Source: Rhizobium leguminosarum bv. trifolii WSM1325 (lineage in GTDB: Bacteria; Pseudomonadota; Alphaproteobacteria; Rhizobiales; Rhizobiaceae). From it: a stretch of DNA of 64,000 bases. Where the stretch lies: assembly GCA_000023185.1 (NCBI GenBank), contig CP001625.1, forward strand, positions 372,001-436,000, written 5' to 3'. This document shows, one piece after another, positions 36,061 through 44,447 of the stretch (positions within the stretch are counted from its first letter, which is position 1; each line of letters opens with the position of its first letter). Position numbers and translations under genes: made by a program. The notes below the pieces were generated by a model, which saw nothing but the letters and a program-made list of their open reading frames with translations, ran no database searches and was not told the DNA's origin.

Positions 36061-36885
36061 ATGATCTCGAAATCGGGCCAACCTTCGAATAAGCCACCCT
36101 GCAGTGCCGCGATAGATCTAAGCCTCTTGCATGGGCCTGCGATGGCGATCAGGATGGACTTCGCCGACTATGAAGCCGAGGGGGTGCAGCACCAGCACCC
36201 GCAGGGTCAACTGATCCTGGCGCTCCATGGCGCGGTGACCTGCAGAGCGGAAAGTGGGGTCTGGATCGTTCCGCCCGACTGCGGAGTTTGGATACCAGGT
36301 GGCGTTCCTCACAGCAATCAGGTCACGTCCAATGCTCGTCTAACGTACCTGTTTGTCGAGCCCGGCGCGGCCATGCTTCCGGCTGTATGCTGCACGCTTT
36401 CGGTATCGCCGATGCTTCGGGAGATGATACACCGGGTAGCGGACCTATCGGAAAATCACGCCCGCGACGCTCATGTCGATCGCCTCGTGCGGGTCATGCT
36501 CGATGAGCTCGCGCTGATGCCGCGGGAGAGGCTGGAGCTGCCCGTATCTGACCATCCAAAGATCGCCCTGATCGCCGCGGCTCTTTTGGCAGACCCGAGC
36601 GACCGCCGAACCCTTGGCGAATGGGCTGAGCATGTCGCGGTGAGCGAGCGATCGTTGAAGAGGCTTATGGTCCAAGAGACAGGATTGAGCTTCGGCCGTT
36701 GGCGGCGTCAGCTACATCTGGTCATCGCGCTGCGGGAACTTGCCGGCGGTGCGACAGTCCAGCGGGTAGCAGGAGACTTGGGGTATGAATCCACGACAGC
36801 CTTCATCGTCATGTTCAGGAAGGCGCTTGGGACCACGCCATCGCGTTACTTTGCCGATCGCTCATTAATCACGGAGCACGCATGA
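36061..36885 (+). CDS. AraC-family transcriptional regulator
   Basis: The 274-residue protein has an N-terminal cupin sensor (HQHPQGQLILALHGAVT, VWIPGGVPHSN) and a C-terminal double helix-turn-helix (LGEWAEHVAVSERSLKRL, GYESTTAFIVMFRKALG). It probably regulates the divergent NmrA-like gene 74 bases away. The start is an ATG without a strong ribosome-binding site. Confidence 0.9.
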   Translation: MISKSGQPSNKPPCSAAIDLSLLHGPAMAIRMDFADYEAEGVQHQHPQGQLILALHGAVTCRAESGVWIVPPDCGVWIPGGVPHSNQVTSNARLTYLFVEPGAAMLPAVCCTLSVSPMLREMIHRVADLSENHARDAHVDRLVRVMLDELALMPRERLELPVSDHPKIALIAAALLADPSDRRTLGEWAEHVAVSERSLKRLMVQETGLSFGRWRRQLHLVIALRELAGGATVQRVAGDLGYESTTAFIVMFRKALGTTPSRYFADRSLITEHA

Positions 36886-37247
36886 GACGCCATATATTGC
36901 TGCGATTTGGTTTCATCGCAAACTCGCAGACTGGTTGCATGCATATGGTGAGGTTCTCCGGGACCGGGCTATTAAGCCTGTGCCCAGTTCGCGGAAGTTG
37001 CCAGACGGAATGCTTGCGCATGCCGAACCGATACGATCTGAGGGCCGAACAATGAATGTCGGTGCGATCCTTTATGCCGCCGACGCTCGGTTCCTTAGCG
37101 ATACCCCTGGGATGCCCTTAGTGGGAGTGCTCAAAAAGGAACCCTCACTGTTGGGTCAGTTTTGGGAGATGGCGCGCGCGGGGACGACGTGGGATTATAT
37201 TACGCGCGGTGCGGGTCGGTGCAAGCTTTGGGCCCTGGGGCGGCTGC
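36886..37247 (+). other. possible broken gene
   Basis: A plus-strand frame from 36935 through 37420 reads plausibly in parts (WLHAYGEVLRDRAIK; MNVGAILYAADARFL) but then runs antisense into the Crp gene. I do not recognise it and suspect a remnant. Confidence 0.25.
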
Positions 37248-38015
37248 TCAAAGCGTATGATGATGGCGATTGCCGTTTAGTTGGACGGGCAGAGCCGACG
37301 GCTGCGGCGAGTTCTCAATCAGCCGCTCGTATTCCTGCTCTGGCACACCATAGCAGCCGCCTGCGATTTCGATCAGCATGTCGCGATCAAGGATGCGGAC
37401 GTTACCGCGTGTCGATTTGATGGCGTGCATGCCTTCAAGGATGTGCAGCTCATCGGTGGCGCCGGCTCGCCTGACACCCAGCATCAATGCCAGGAAATCA
37501 TGCGTAAGCGGCAGATCATTGCCCTCGATGCGGTCGTGACACATGAGCAGCCAGCGCGCTAGGCGCTCATGCGTGTGGAATTTCGCCGCAGCCAGCGCCG
37601 TGTGGGCAAGCTGCAGCTCGCAGGTGTGGACATAGCGCAGCAGCAGTTGCCGCACATCCGCGTTCTCAAGCGTCGGAAGAAAATCATCCTTAGCGACCTG
37701 AAGCCCGTGGCCTGACACTTGCATGAAGGTCTTATTGGGCGTCCGATCCACGCCGAGGATAACGGGGTATCCGGCAATCCCTTCGCGGCCGATGTGGCGG
37801 ACTTCGAGGCTTCTACCCTCGGCGCTTTCGGCGACCATCGAGGCGAGGCCGCTTTCGATAAAGCAGACATGCTCGATCGGTTTGCGCGGCAGCATGAGTG
37901 GGCATTTGACAGAAAGATCGACGGGTTCGAGGAACGGCGCCAGAAGCTCGAAGGCATCCTCCGGAAACCGCCGCAACAATCTGTTATTCACTCGCCTCTG
38001 CAGCAATTCTGTCAT
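37248..38015 (-). CDS. Crp/Fnr-family regulator
   Basis: The 255-residue protein has a cyclic-nucleotide-binding-type beta-barrel (VCFIESGLASMVAES, VRHIGREGIAGYPVILG) and a C-terminal winged helix (LTHDFLALMLGVRRAGATDEL). It has no Fnr-type cysteine cluster. Ligand and targets are unknown. The upstream DUF6894 gene is ~105 bases away on the same strand and this pair is duplicated, in broken form, at 57427-58420. Confidence 0.88.
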   Translation of the reverse strand: MTELLQRRVNNRLLRRFPEDAFELLAPFLEPVDLSVKCPLMLPRKPIEHVCFIESGLASMVAESAEGRSLEVRHIGREGIAGYPVILGVDRTPNKTFMQVSGHGLQVAKDDFLPTLENADVRQLLLRYVHTCELQLAHTALAAAKFHTHERLARWLLMCHDRIEGNDLPLTHDFLALMLGVRRAGATDELHILEGMHAIKSTRGNVRILDRDMLIEIAGGCYGVPEQEYERLIENSPQPSALPVQLNGNRHHHTL

Positions 38016-38120
38016 AACATCGCACCATCCGTCGAATGGTAAAACGAGAACCTACTCCTTTCGTTCGAAGGCTTCAGGCTCTGTGCGGTTTTGACAATTG
38101 AAACCGTTTGCGCGAGGGCG

Positions 38121-38369
38121 CTATTCCAGGCCGACAGCCGACCGGAAAGGAACGGTTGCGACCAGCGAGCCTTCTTCGGTCATGATCTCGAAAGTCGCTC
38201 CGTCTGCCGGATCGCCCCTCCGGATCCCCTCCGCCACTATTTCACGAGCGGCCGCGACCGCTTCCTCCCGTGCCTGTTCAGGCGAAGCCAAGTCGATGCC
38301 TTCTAAATCTTCCTCGAAGACATCGTTCCGGCGGATGTGGAAAAAATACTTCGGCCTGGTTTGCTCCAC
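38121..38369 (-). CDS. DUF6894 small protein
   Basis: The ~82-residue product contains the family core RPKYFFHIRRNDVFEEDLEG, LASPEQAREEAVAAAREI and an ending TEEGSLVATVPFRSA. Function is unknown. I choose GTG 38369 (TTG 38372 also possible) because the predicted promoter ends at 38387 and excludes the longer ATG frame; GGCGGGA precedes it. It probably forms a transcription unit with the Crp gene. Confidence 0.7.
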   Translation of the reverse strand: MEQTRPKYFFHIRRNDVFEEDLEGIDLASPEQAREEAVAAAREIVAEGIRRGDPADGATFEIMTEEGSLVATVPFRSAVGLE

Positions 38370-38386
38370 CAACGAGAATCCCGCCG

Positions 38387-38411
38387 AACCTCTCGATAGC
38401 AAAGTTGTTCC
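38387..38411 (-). promoter_or_regulatory. EcfG-type promoter of the DUF6894-crp unit
   Basis: Exact GGAAC-N18-TT on the minus strand (GGAAC 38411-38407). Confidence 0.65.
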
Positions 38412-38460
38412 ACCCGGGCTGTCGATCGACCACATTCAAACCTAGCCGCATGAGACTCAG

Positions 38461-38487
38461 AAAAAAGCCCCGCGTAAAAGGCGGGGC
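38461..38487 (-). terminator. Rho-independent terminator, minus strand
   Basis: Stem GCCCCGC (38467-38473) with GCGGGGC (38481-38487), seven-base loop; on the minus strand it is followed by six T. No protein gene ends here. Confidence 0.7.
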
Positions 38488-38548
38488 GAGTTGGGGAAGT
38501 TTGGAGGAGTAGGCCGCGTAAAAGGAAACGGATGCGTGGCCCATCCGC
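38461..38548 (-). ncRNA. candidate small RNA ending at the terminator
   Basis: A GGAAC-N18-TA element (GGAAC 38575-38571, one base off the GSR consensus) lies ~90-115 bases upstream of an intrinsic terminator with no coding frame between. The transcript would contain an anti-Shine-Dalgarno-like CTCCTCC. Confidence 0.3.
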
Positions 38549-38944
38549 CTTACTCTCGGCGGCCACTCTTGTTCCTTCGTCGGCAGATTTAAAACAGGAG
38601 GCCGCGCAGAGCGTTACCGAAGGCATTGGATGAGAGGAAACACCAAACAATCTTGCCTCCGCGCGGCCAATCCCCTGGGAGGGTGGATCGCGGAGAGTGC
38701 AAAGGGCGTTGCGCAAGGAAACATGGCTTCCCCTCCCGCGATCCGACTTCCTAACCGGGCGCGTGCGAAAGCGGTTCCTGCGCGGTTCCGCACCAATCGT
38801 TATAGCAGCGGATCACCCCTGACTTGGCGGAGGCTCGAGGCAACCGTGCGCCACCGTACTGATGGTTGTCCTTGGGAGGTTAATGCAGTACCAGATTTCC
38901 TATCGCGGTCCGGGCGAATTGTTGCGACGCTCAAGGAGCATGAG

Positions 38945-39193
38945 ATGACGGACTTCAATCTCTCACTTCAGATGGACGACGTAAACGTGCTTTCGGATGC
39001 CATTCGGATTTGGTGCCGGCACAATCGCGCTGCGCCAACGGAACAATCAATGCAGCTGCTTTGCAGCGCGGCGGTCGACCTCTATAATGAAGGACATAGG
39101 ACGCGCGAGGAACTGGTCACGCTGCTGATCATGAAGTTTGATAGCCTTCACTCGCTGCAGGTAAACGCGCCATCGTCCGCGTCTCATCATTGA
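38945..39193 (+). CDS. hypothetical protein, 82 aa
   Basis: A small soluble, mostly helical protein (MTDFNLSLQMDDVNVLSDAI, MQLLCSAAVDLYNEGHRTRE) resembling conserved hypothetical rhizobial proteins. AAGGAG precedes ATG 38945. Between 38580 and 38940 I see no other gene; an inverted repeat (GGATCGCGG with CCGCGATCC) lies around 38690-38745. Confidence 0.6.
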   Translation: MTDFNLSLQMDDVNVLSDAIRIWCRHNRAAPTEQSMQLLCSAAVDLYNEGHRTREELVTLLIMKFDSLHSLQVNAPSSASHH

Positions 39194-39285
39194 CAGTGAT
39201 ATCGGCCATCGATGCGGAACGCCGGCTTGTCGGTGTCGCTCATCCAACCTCCTGGAATGTCGAAGCCGATCGGCGAAACGCCAAG

Positions 39286-39313
39286 AAAAGCCCCGCCTTA
39301 GTTAAGACGGGGC
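39286..39313 (-). terminator. Rho-independent terminator, minus strand
   Basis: Stem GCCCCGCCTTA (39290-39300) with TAAGACGGGGC (39303-39313), one wobble; followed on the minus strand by TTTT. Similar in core to the terminator at 38461. Confidence 0.65.
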
Positions 39314-39385
39314 AGGTTTGGATTGCGGCGGGCCGCACATTGAAGTGTAAGGTGGCTGCCATATCAAATCTCTCCACGACCCGAC
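39286..39385 (-). ncRNA. second candidate small RNA
   Basis: GGAAC (39415-39411) with a CGTA element 17 bases further on resembles a GSR promoter with one mismatch; ~100 bases downstream is the terminator. No minus-strand protein frame is convincing here. Confidence 0.3.
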
Positions 39386-39516
39386 TCCTTACGGTCCGCG
39401 GAGCCAAATTGTTCCCGTCCGAGAGATATTTAATCGGCCTTGCGGCCGGCCATGTAATTCAAGCATTTTTCATAATACTCCTCAACCCTCCGGCATGCCG
39501 TCCTGGGACGGCCCGT

Positions 39517-39804
39517 GGCAAGACCTGCGAAGCCATCCAGGGTATTATCGCCGAAGTCCAGGAGATCATGGAGGAATACAACGGCACCGTGGCCCTCGAC
39601 GCTGGTCTCATTTCGTCTGCACAGGGTGTAGAACACTACGAGATCGCCCGCGACGGCACGCTGTTCGCATGGGCGAAGCAGCTGGGGCTTAAAGACGCCG
39701 TACCGCTCTTGCAAGCCAACCTTGCCGAGGAAGAAGTGACCGACCAGAAACTGACGCAGCTCGCCGAAGCGTCCGCGAATGTTAAGGGGAACAAGGCAGC
39801 CCGA
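39517..39804 (+). pseudogene. C-terminal part of a YciF-type DUF892 protein
   Basis: RGKTCEAIQGIIAEVQEIME, GLISSAQGVEHYEIARDGTL and WAKQLGLKDAVPLLQ are the second half of the YciF ferritin-like stress family, ending LTQLAEASANVKGN. The first ~70 residues are missing and upstream sequence is unrelated, so only the 3' half survives. Confidence 0.8.
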
Positions 39805-40028
39805 TCCCAACCAGAATGGAAAACGGCGCTCGACGAGCGCCCTTTTTTGCGTCTGGCCAGAACTTGTCACCCCACGCGAATCGGGTCAGGAGCACCTAAT
39901 GACGTCCATCCGCCGCGTTCTCGGAACGCGTCGGCCAGCCTTCGTCGCTAATATGGCTGAGGTGCGACTTCCTTGACACTCATGCAACGTCGCTCAGCAA
40001 TTAATTATACGCATCGGGCCCGCTGGGC

Positions 40029-40955
40029 TCAGCGGATCAATGCTGACAAATCGCTAAGATCATTCCGGATCGTCGTGGCCGCGACACCAGCCTGGCCCAT
40101 CGCGTGGCTAATTTGATCCAGTCCAATCACCACGTCTCCAGCGGCATACAGGCCCCGGACGTTTGTGCGTTGGTGACCGTCGACGCAAATACATCCTTCC
40201 CCCGAAACCGTTGCACCCACCCCTAAGGCGAGCTCCGATCTGACGTCCGATCCTAACGCGGGGTAGATGGAGTCGAACCGATGCGTGCCCCTGCTTGTAC
40301 GGATCGCGATCGCGCCTTGTTCGACATCGATTTCGAAAGGGCCACCCTTCACCAATATGCCCAGCTGCTGCAGCCGCGTCTCCTCGCTCGCCTTGAGTTC
40401 ATGCTCGCCGGAGGGTGACACCAAAGTAATGTCACGGCTATAACTTCTGAGAAATACCGCTTCCTTGAACGCTTGGGAGCCTTGCCCGATGATCGCCACG
40501 CGTTTGTCCGTGACTTCGAAGCCGTCGCAAACCGGACAGTAGCGGATGAGCCCTCGTTTCACTGCCTCGTCGTGCTTGTCTTTTGGCATCGACGGCATGC
40601 GGTTCACAACACCTGTGGCGACGAGAACCGTTCGGGCCGATAAGGAGCCGTCGGCGAAAGAGACGACGAAATCCTTTTCTGCCTTGCGCAGTGCCGTCAC
40701 TCGTTTATCGTCGATTTCCGCGCCGTACATGACGGCTTGAGCGCGCATCCGGCGGAGCAGGTCCGCACCATTGATGCCGCTGGGGAAGCCGGCATGGTTA
40801 TGGGACACCGGGATGTTGGCTGCCCGGCTGGTTCCGTCATCAAAAACCGTCACAGACAGGTGATAGCGCGTCAGGTAGATCGCCGCCGTCAGTCCGGCAG
40901 GCCCACCTCCGACGATGATGCAGTCTCTTTTTGTTAGATCCATTCCATCATCCAT
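40029..40955 (-). CDS. thioredoxin-reductase-like flavoprotein
   Basis: The 308-residue protein has an FAD motif (CIIVGGGPAGLTAAIYL), a redox CPVC in CPVCDGFEVT, an NADPH motif (VAIIGQGSQAFKEA) and the late FAD-binding GLYAAGDV. It probably reduces a thioredoxin-like or peroxide-related partner; none is adjacent. I choose ATG 40955 (MDDGMDLTKRD); MDLTKRD is an alternative. A bidirectional GSR-type promoter lies 38 bases upstream. Confidence 0.88.
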   Translation of the reverse strand: MDDGMDLTKRDCIIVGGGPAGLTAAIYLTRYHLSVTVFDDGTSRAANIPVSHNHAGFPSGINGADLLRRMRAQAVMYGAEIDDKRVTALRKAEKDFVVSFADGSLSARTVLVATGVVNRMPSMPKDKHDEAVKRGLIRYCPVCDGFEVTDKRVAIIGQGSQAFKEAVFLRSYSRDITLVSPSGEHELKASEETRLQQLGILVKGGPFEIDVEQGAIAIRTSRGTHRFDSIYPALGSDVRSELALGVGATVSGEGCICVDGHQRTNVRGLYAAGDVVIGLDQISHAMGQAGVAATTIRNDLSDLSALIR

Positions 40956-40990
40956 TATCGGTAACCGCCCTGAGGCGGAGGGAGCGTTTT

Positions 40991-41017
40991 GGAACACGGA
41001 TCAGCGGCGATAGTTCC
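40991..41017. promoter_or_regulatory. second bidirectional EcfG-type promoter
   Basis: Plus strand GGAAC (40991) -N18-TT (41015); minus strand GGAAC (41017) -N18-TT (40993). Same geometry as 33878-33904. The plus side leads into a broken SemiSWEET gene. Confidence 0.7.
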
Positions 41018-41054
41018 CGACGGCCGTGAATGGCGGAGTCAGGAGGTCGAAATT

Positions 41055-41160
41055 ATGGATATAGCGCTCATTGTCGGATATTGCCTCCGTCTGTTCCGTC
41101 TGCAGCTTCGTTCCGCAGGTCTGGAAGGTCGTTCGCACCGGGGACACCGAACGACGCCGC
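41055..41160 (+). pseudogene. SemiSWEET/PQ-loop transporter remnant
   Basis: ATG 41055 follows AGGAGG and encodes MDIALIVGY. After a frameshift near 41080 the sequence continues IASVCSVCSFVPQVWKVVRT, the first helix and PQ-loop of small sugar transporters. The remaining two helices are gone. Confidence 0.75.
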
Positions 41161-41161
41161 A

Positions 41162-41428
41162 TCCCTGACCATCGCCGTCGGGAAATGGGCTGCTCTGAGA
41201 GACTGCCGTTCCAACGATGGCATCCTCAAAGTGCCGCCGAACGGCTCTGTCCAAGACACCAAAGCCGAGCAGGCAATCGAGGAGACACGCAAGAAACCAG
41301 TCGACGGTCAGGATCAACCCGCTGCAGGTCCTCATGACAAGGAGCACCTGCAGGACGAAAGCAAGACGCCCGGCGCCGGAGCATTGCCCGACAAGGGCGA
41401 TGAGAGCGTGTCACCAGGAAGCGGTTAA
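41162..41428 (+). pseudogene. hydrophilic ORF without a clear start
   Basis: The frame ends in a polar stretch (AEQAIEETRKKPVDGQDQPA, AGALPDKGDESVSPGSG) typical of small disordered rhizobial proteins. It has no ATG of its own and is fused in frame to the SemiSWEET remnant region. It may be a real gene missing its start. Confidence 0.4.
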
Positions 41429-41572
41429 AAAAGGACGCTCGACCCGATGGGGAGCGCCCGAACCATCCCGGCGACGTTTGCGGCGGAGGCCGGAGAGTGG
41501 TTGACGCGAATGTCGACCGAGTAGGGTTGCGAGGCAAGCGCGTCATGAACTAAGTGGAACGCCGGTTCATTC

Positions 41573-41690
41573 ATCTCTCTTTGCACACAGGATAAAGCTG
41601 TGCTCGCCAGGATGATGCCAATGGCATGAGCTGAGCGCCAGACGCCCCGATGCCGTGCAGAAAAATGACGAGGTGATCGTAAGCGGCCAT
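41573..41690 (-). pseudogene. N-terminal fragment of an alpha/beta hydrolase
   Basis: From ATG 41690 the minus strand reads MAAYDHLVIFLHGIGASGAQ and continues LMPLASSWRAQL, the first strand and oxyanion HG motif of a phospholipase/carboxylesterase, then stops. Unrelated protein-like sequence follows to ~41430. Confidence 0.6.
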
Positions 41691-41910
41691 GATTTTCCGT
41701 AGCTTGCTGAACTGGACCGAGGGGGCTCACCCGAGAATGGGAGCCGCCCTCTCACCCGACGTGCGAGCATCGAGGCGGGCGCCGGCGGACATCTGGGGAG
41801 ATTCACGATTATGGGGTGGCCCGATCGCGCCCTTCGCAAGCGCCCGCTCAAGGTGTTGAAGCGGCTTGGCAATCCACCCATATATCAGAAAACCCTCAAG
41901 GAACATTCCA

Positions 41911-42069
41911 ATGGTAAGCAGGATCAGACGCACTCTGACCGTGCAGGAACGCGCGGAAGCATTCGAGCGAACAAACAAGGCCGCGGCCGAAGCCGCTGAA
42001 GAGGAACGCAGACGACGCGAGGAGAAGAACGAACGCCTCCGACAGCTACGTGTTGCCTCTGAAAACTGA
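41911..42069 (+). CDS. hypothetical charged coiled-coil peptide, 52 aa
   Basis: MVSRIRRTLTVQERAEAFER is followed by an uninterrupted Ala/Glu/Arg-rich helix ending RQLRVASEN. It is probably a short coiled coil. Function unknown. It precedes the second Crp-type gene. Confidence 0.5.
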   Translation: MVSRIRRTLTVQERAEAFERTNKAAAEAAEEERRRREEKNERLRQLRVASEN

Positions 42070-42145
42070 AGACCATTTTCAATCTTATACTGAACTCTTG
42101 ATGGCTGTCATGCGTTCTGCCAAAAGCTATTTCGACGATTTTACC

Positions 42146-42865
42146 ATGAACCAACTGTCTACATTGCCCGCTGGCCGATCGAACCTATTGCTCCGCGCCT
42201 TATCGCAAGCGGATGGCGATTTGCTTTGGGATCACCTCGAGCCCGTCGCCCTCAACAGGGGCGATGTGTGCATAGAGAGCCAGCGACCGCTGACCCACGT
42301 ATACTTTCTGGACGGCGGCTTGGGTTCGACGGTAATGCCTGACGAGGTTTACGGCTCGGCCGAGATCGGTGCGCAGGGCTACGAAGGGCTTATTGGCGTG
42401 CCGGTCATCCTTGGCGCCATGCAAACGCCACACAAGACATTCATGCAGGTTGGCGGTCCAGCTAGACGCATAGCGGTCGCACCCCTTTTGAGAGCGATCG
42501 ACGAGAGCGAATCCCTGCGAAAGCTTCTCCTGCGCTATGTTCACGTCTTCCAGCTGCAAGTCGGTCAGACCGCTTACGCCAATGCCCGCTACAACGTTGA
42601 AGAACGGCTCGCCCGCTGGATATTGATGTCGGCAGATCGTCTGGGGTCACCCCTTTCCCTCACCCACGACTTTCTGTCGCTGATGCTGGGCGTGAGACGG
42701 CCCAGCGTCACTGATGCAACCCACATTCTTGAAGGAGAGCGGCTCATCAAGGCCAGCCGGGGCACAATCGAGATCATTGACCGTGCTGGCTTGGCCAAAC
42801 GGTCTAACGGTTGCTACGGTGTATCGGAAGCAGAGTACGAGCGGCTTATAGGCCCGTGGCGTTGA
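42146..42865 (+). CDS. Crp/Fnr-family regulator, paralogue
   Basis: The 239-residue protein shares the layout of the 37248 gene (VYFLDGGLGSTVM, GAQGYEGLIGVPVILG, LTHDFLSLMLGVRRPSVTDA) but is clearly divergent. No Cys cluster. The start is uncertain: ATG 42146 (MNQLSTLPAG) lacks a good ribosome-binding site, and in-frame ATGs upstream at 42050 and 42101 are possible. Confidence 0.85.
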   Translation: MNQLSTLPAGRSNLLLRALSQADGDLLWDHLEPVALNRGDVCIESQRPLTHVYFLDGGLGSTVMPDEVYGSAEIGAQGYEGLIGVPVILGAMQTPHKTFMQVGGPARRIAVAPLLRAIDESESLRKLLLRYVHVFQLQVGQTAYANARYNVEERLARWILMSADRLGSPLSLTHDFLSLMLGVRRPSVTDATHILEGERLIKASRGTIEIIDRAGLAKRSNGCYGVSEAEYERLIGPWR

Positions 42866-43171
42866 TCATCCGCTTTCCGGAGTTGAAACTCCACCCTTGA
42901 AATCCATTTCCGATTGAAGCGCACGCATCAATCTTTCCACCTCTTCAGCGACGAAGTCTCGTTCAGCCGGATCTACCAAATCCGTCGCGAACGTCTCGTC
43001 CAAATAGTTCTGCGATAATTCTTTCCTTCGGCTTTCGAGGAAAGCTTCGAGCTCTTTTGGTTTAAGGAGGAGGACGAGTTCGAGTGCTGCGAGGGTTGCG
43101 CGCTCGACGGCGACAATGCGGGCGCGAAGACGGAGGATTTCGGCGCGTTCGGGTTTTATCTTCGTGTTCAT
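42866..43171 (-). CDS. hypothetical helical protein, 101 aa
   Basis: MNTKIKPERAEILRLRARIV begins a long amphipathic, charge-rich helical protein (LLLKPKELEAFLESRRKELS, VAEEVERLMRALQSEMD). No family known to me. A GSR-type promoter 30 bases upstream supports ATG 43171. It converges on the Crp paralogue. Confidence 0.65.
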   Translation of the reverse strand: MNTKIKPERAEILRLRARIVAVERATLAALELVLLLKPKELEAFLESRRKELSQNYLDETFATDLVDPAERDFVAEEVERLMRALQSEMDFKGGVSTPESG

Positions 43172-43200
43172 CTGCCTTATCTCGATCAAAGCAATGGCAA

Positions 43201-43225
43201 AAGATTTGACAGCCGTCTCGGTTCC
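43201..43225 (-). promoter_or_regulatory. EcfG-type promoter
   Basis: Exact GGAAC-N18-TT on the minus strand (GGAAC 43225-43221). Confidence 0.65.
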
Positions 43226-43443
43226 ACGGCACCGTCGGCCCAACGGCCCGCCGCCGTGCGAGAAAAATGGCCCCGACCGTGTGAAAACGCTAACTGGCTG
43301 GGGGACGATCGTGAATCCCGTCATCGCCTCAAGATCGAAGTAACCGAGCTCGAACTGTGGATCCAGGAAGGTTGGCTTCAGCCGCAAACTCACGAGGACC
43401 AGCGCCAGTTCCTGGGATGCAGATCTCGCCCGCGCCCGGCTGC

Positions 43444-43614
43444 ATGGGCGTCAACGAGGCCGGCATCGACGTCATCATGGATCTCGTCGATCAGCTTCAC
43501 GGTCTTCGCATGGCCATGCGCGACCTCATCTCGGCTGTCGGCAGCGAGGCTCCAGCGGTGAAGCGACGCTTACGTGCCGCCCTGGATAAAGATTTCGATG
43601 CCCGTTCGTTCTAG
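43444..43614 (+). CDS. hypothetical protein, 56 aa
   Basis: MGVNEAGIDVIMDLVDQLHG then a basic helical tail. It may start further upstream at 43357. No family; small and uncertain. Confidence 0.35.
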   Translation: MGVNEAGIDVIMDLVDQLHGLRMAMRDLISAVGSEAPAVKRRLRAALDKDFDARSF

Positions 43615-43686
43615 CTCGTACCGCCGCCGCACTCTGGCACTTCTGAGCGACCGCCCAGGACTGCGCCCGGATCAACGAAGCAGCGC

Positions 43687-43977
43687 CTAATGGACGGCGT
43701 GACTGACCATACGATACGGATGCGTCGCGTTGAACTGCGAAATCATGGCAGCTGCTTGCCGCAAGATACGTTCGGTGTTTGTCAAATCGTCACGAGCCAG
43801 CTCATCGGCGTTGACGCGGATTGCTTGCGCCATATTGGCCCAAAGCGCTGCAAAGTGCCGGTTACCTTCAACAAAGGCCTCACGTGCCGTGCCCTCGAGG
43901 GCCGTAGCGACATCGACGAAGACCTCTTCCCGTTCCTCGATGCTGAGGTCTCCGATATTCCTGATCTGCTCTTCCAT
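43687..43977 (-). CDS. hypothetical helical protein, 96 aa
   Basis: MEEQIRNIGDLSIEEREEVF starts a soluble all-helical protein (ATALEGTAREAFVEGNRHFA, ERILRQAAAMISQFN). No recognised family. GAGATGAT upstream is a weak ribosome-binding site. It follows usg on the same strand with ~95 bases between. Confidence 0.6.
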   Translation of the reverse strand: MEEQIRNIGDLSIEEREEVFVDVATALEGTAREAFVEGNRHFAALWANMAQAIRVNADELARDDLTNTERILRQAAAMISQFNATHPYRMVSHAVH

Positions 43978-44071
43978 ATCATCTCACTCTAAACAGACCT
44001 TCGATAGCGACCGAGCTCGTGGAGCCTCGATCGCTCGGAGAATTGGGAAGAGAAAAATCCGGATTCAAGAT

Positions 44072-44344
44072 TCAGTGCAGCTTGAACTCGCCGTCGACGC
44101 GCCGCCATTCGTTCGGGCCGATGAGACGCTGATGGGTATAGCGGACCGAGTGCAGAGGCCCGTCGAGATTGGCCTGCCAATAATCGAGGAACTTCTGCAT
44201 CTCCGGGAAATTCGGCGCCAGATCGTAGTCCTGCCAGACGTACGCTTGCAGGACGGTTTTGAAATCGGGGACGTGATAGAGGATATGCGCTGTAGTGAGG
44301 CCATAACCATTGAGTTGCCGCTCAAGATCCGACGAAAACTGCAT
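44072..44344 (-). CDS. usg: Usg family protein
   Basis: The 90-residue protein matches Usg (PF06233) along its length: LNGYGLTTAHILYHVPDF, WQDYDLAPNFPEMQKFLDYW and RVDGEF at the end. Usg was first noted near trp genes in alphaproteobacteria and its role is unknown. AAGGAG precedes the ATG. It diverges from groESL, with a GSR-like promoter in between. Confidence 0.88.
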   Translation of the reverse strand: MQFSSDLERQLNGYGLTTAHILYHVPDFKTVLQAYVWQDYDLAPNFPEMQKFLDYWQANLDGPLHSVRYTHQRLIGPNEWRRVDGEFKLH

Positions 44345-44410
44345 GCTTCATCTCCTTTTCGTAACGTTGGACGGATGCCGCGAGTGCGCCCGGTCATCAA
44401 CTGTTTTTCA

Positions 44411-44436
44411 AACGGAAACCCATGCCTTATTGTTCC
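44411..44436 (-). promoter_or_regulatory. EcfG-type promoter of usg
   Basis: Minus strand GGAAC (44436-44432) -N17-CGTT (44414-44411), the full consensus core with a one-base-longer spacer than most sites here. Confidence 0.55.
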
Positions 44437-44447
44437 TTTCCAGCACG

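Noticed and set aside
38750..38790. Minus-strand GGAAC-N19-TT near 38783
   Set aside because: The spacer is 19 and no plausible gene lies downstream on that strand, so I do not count it.
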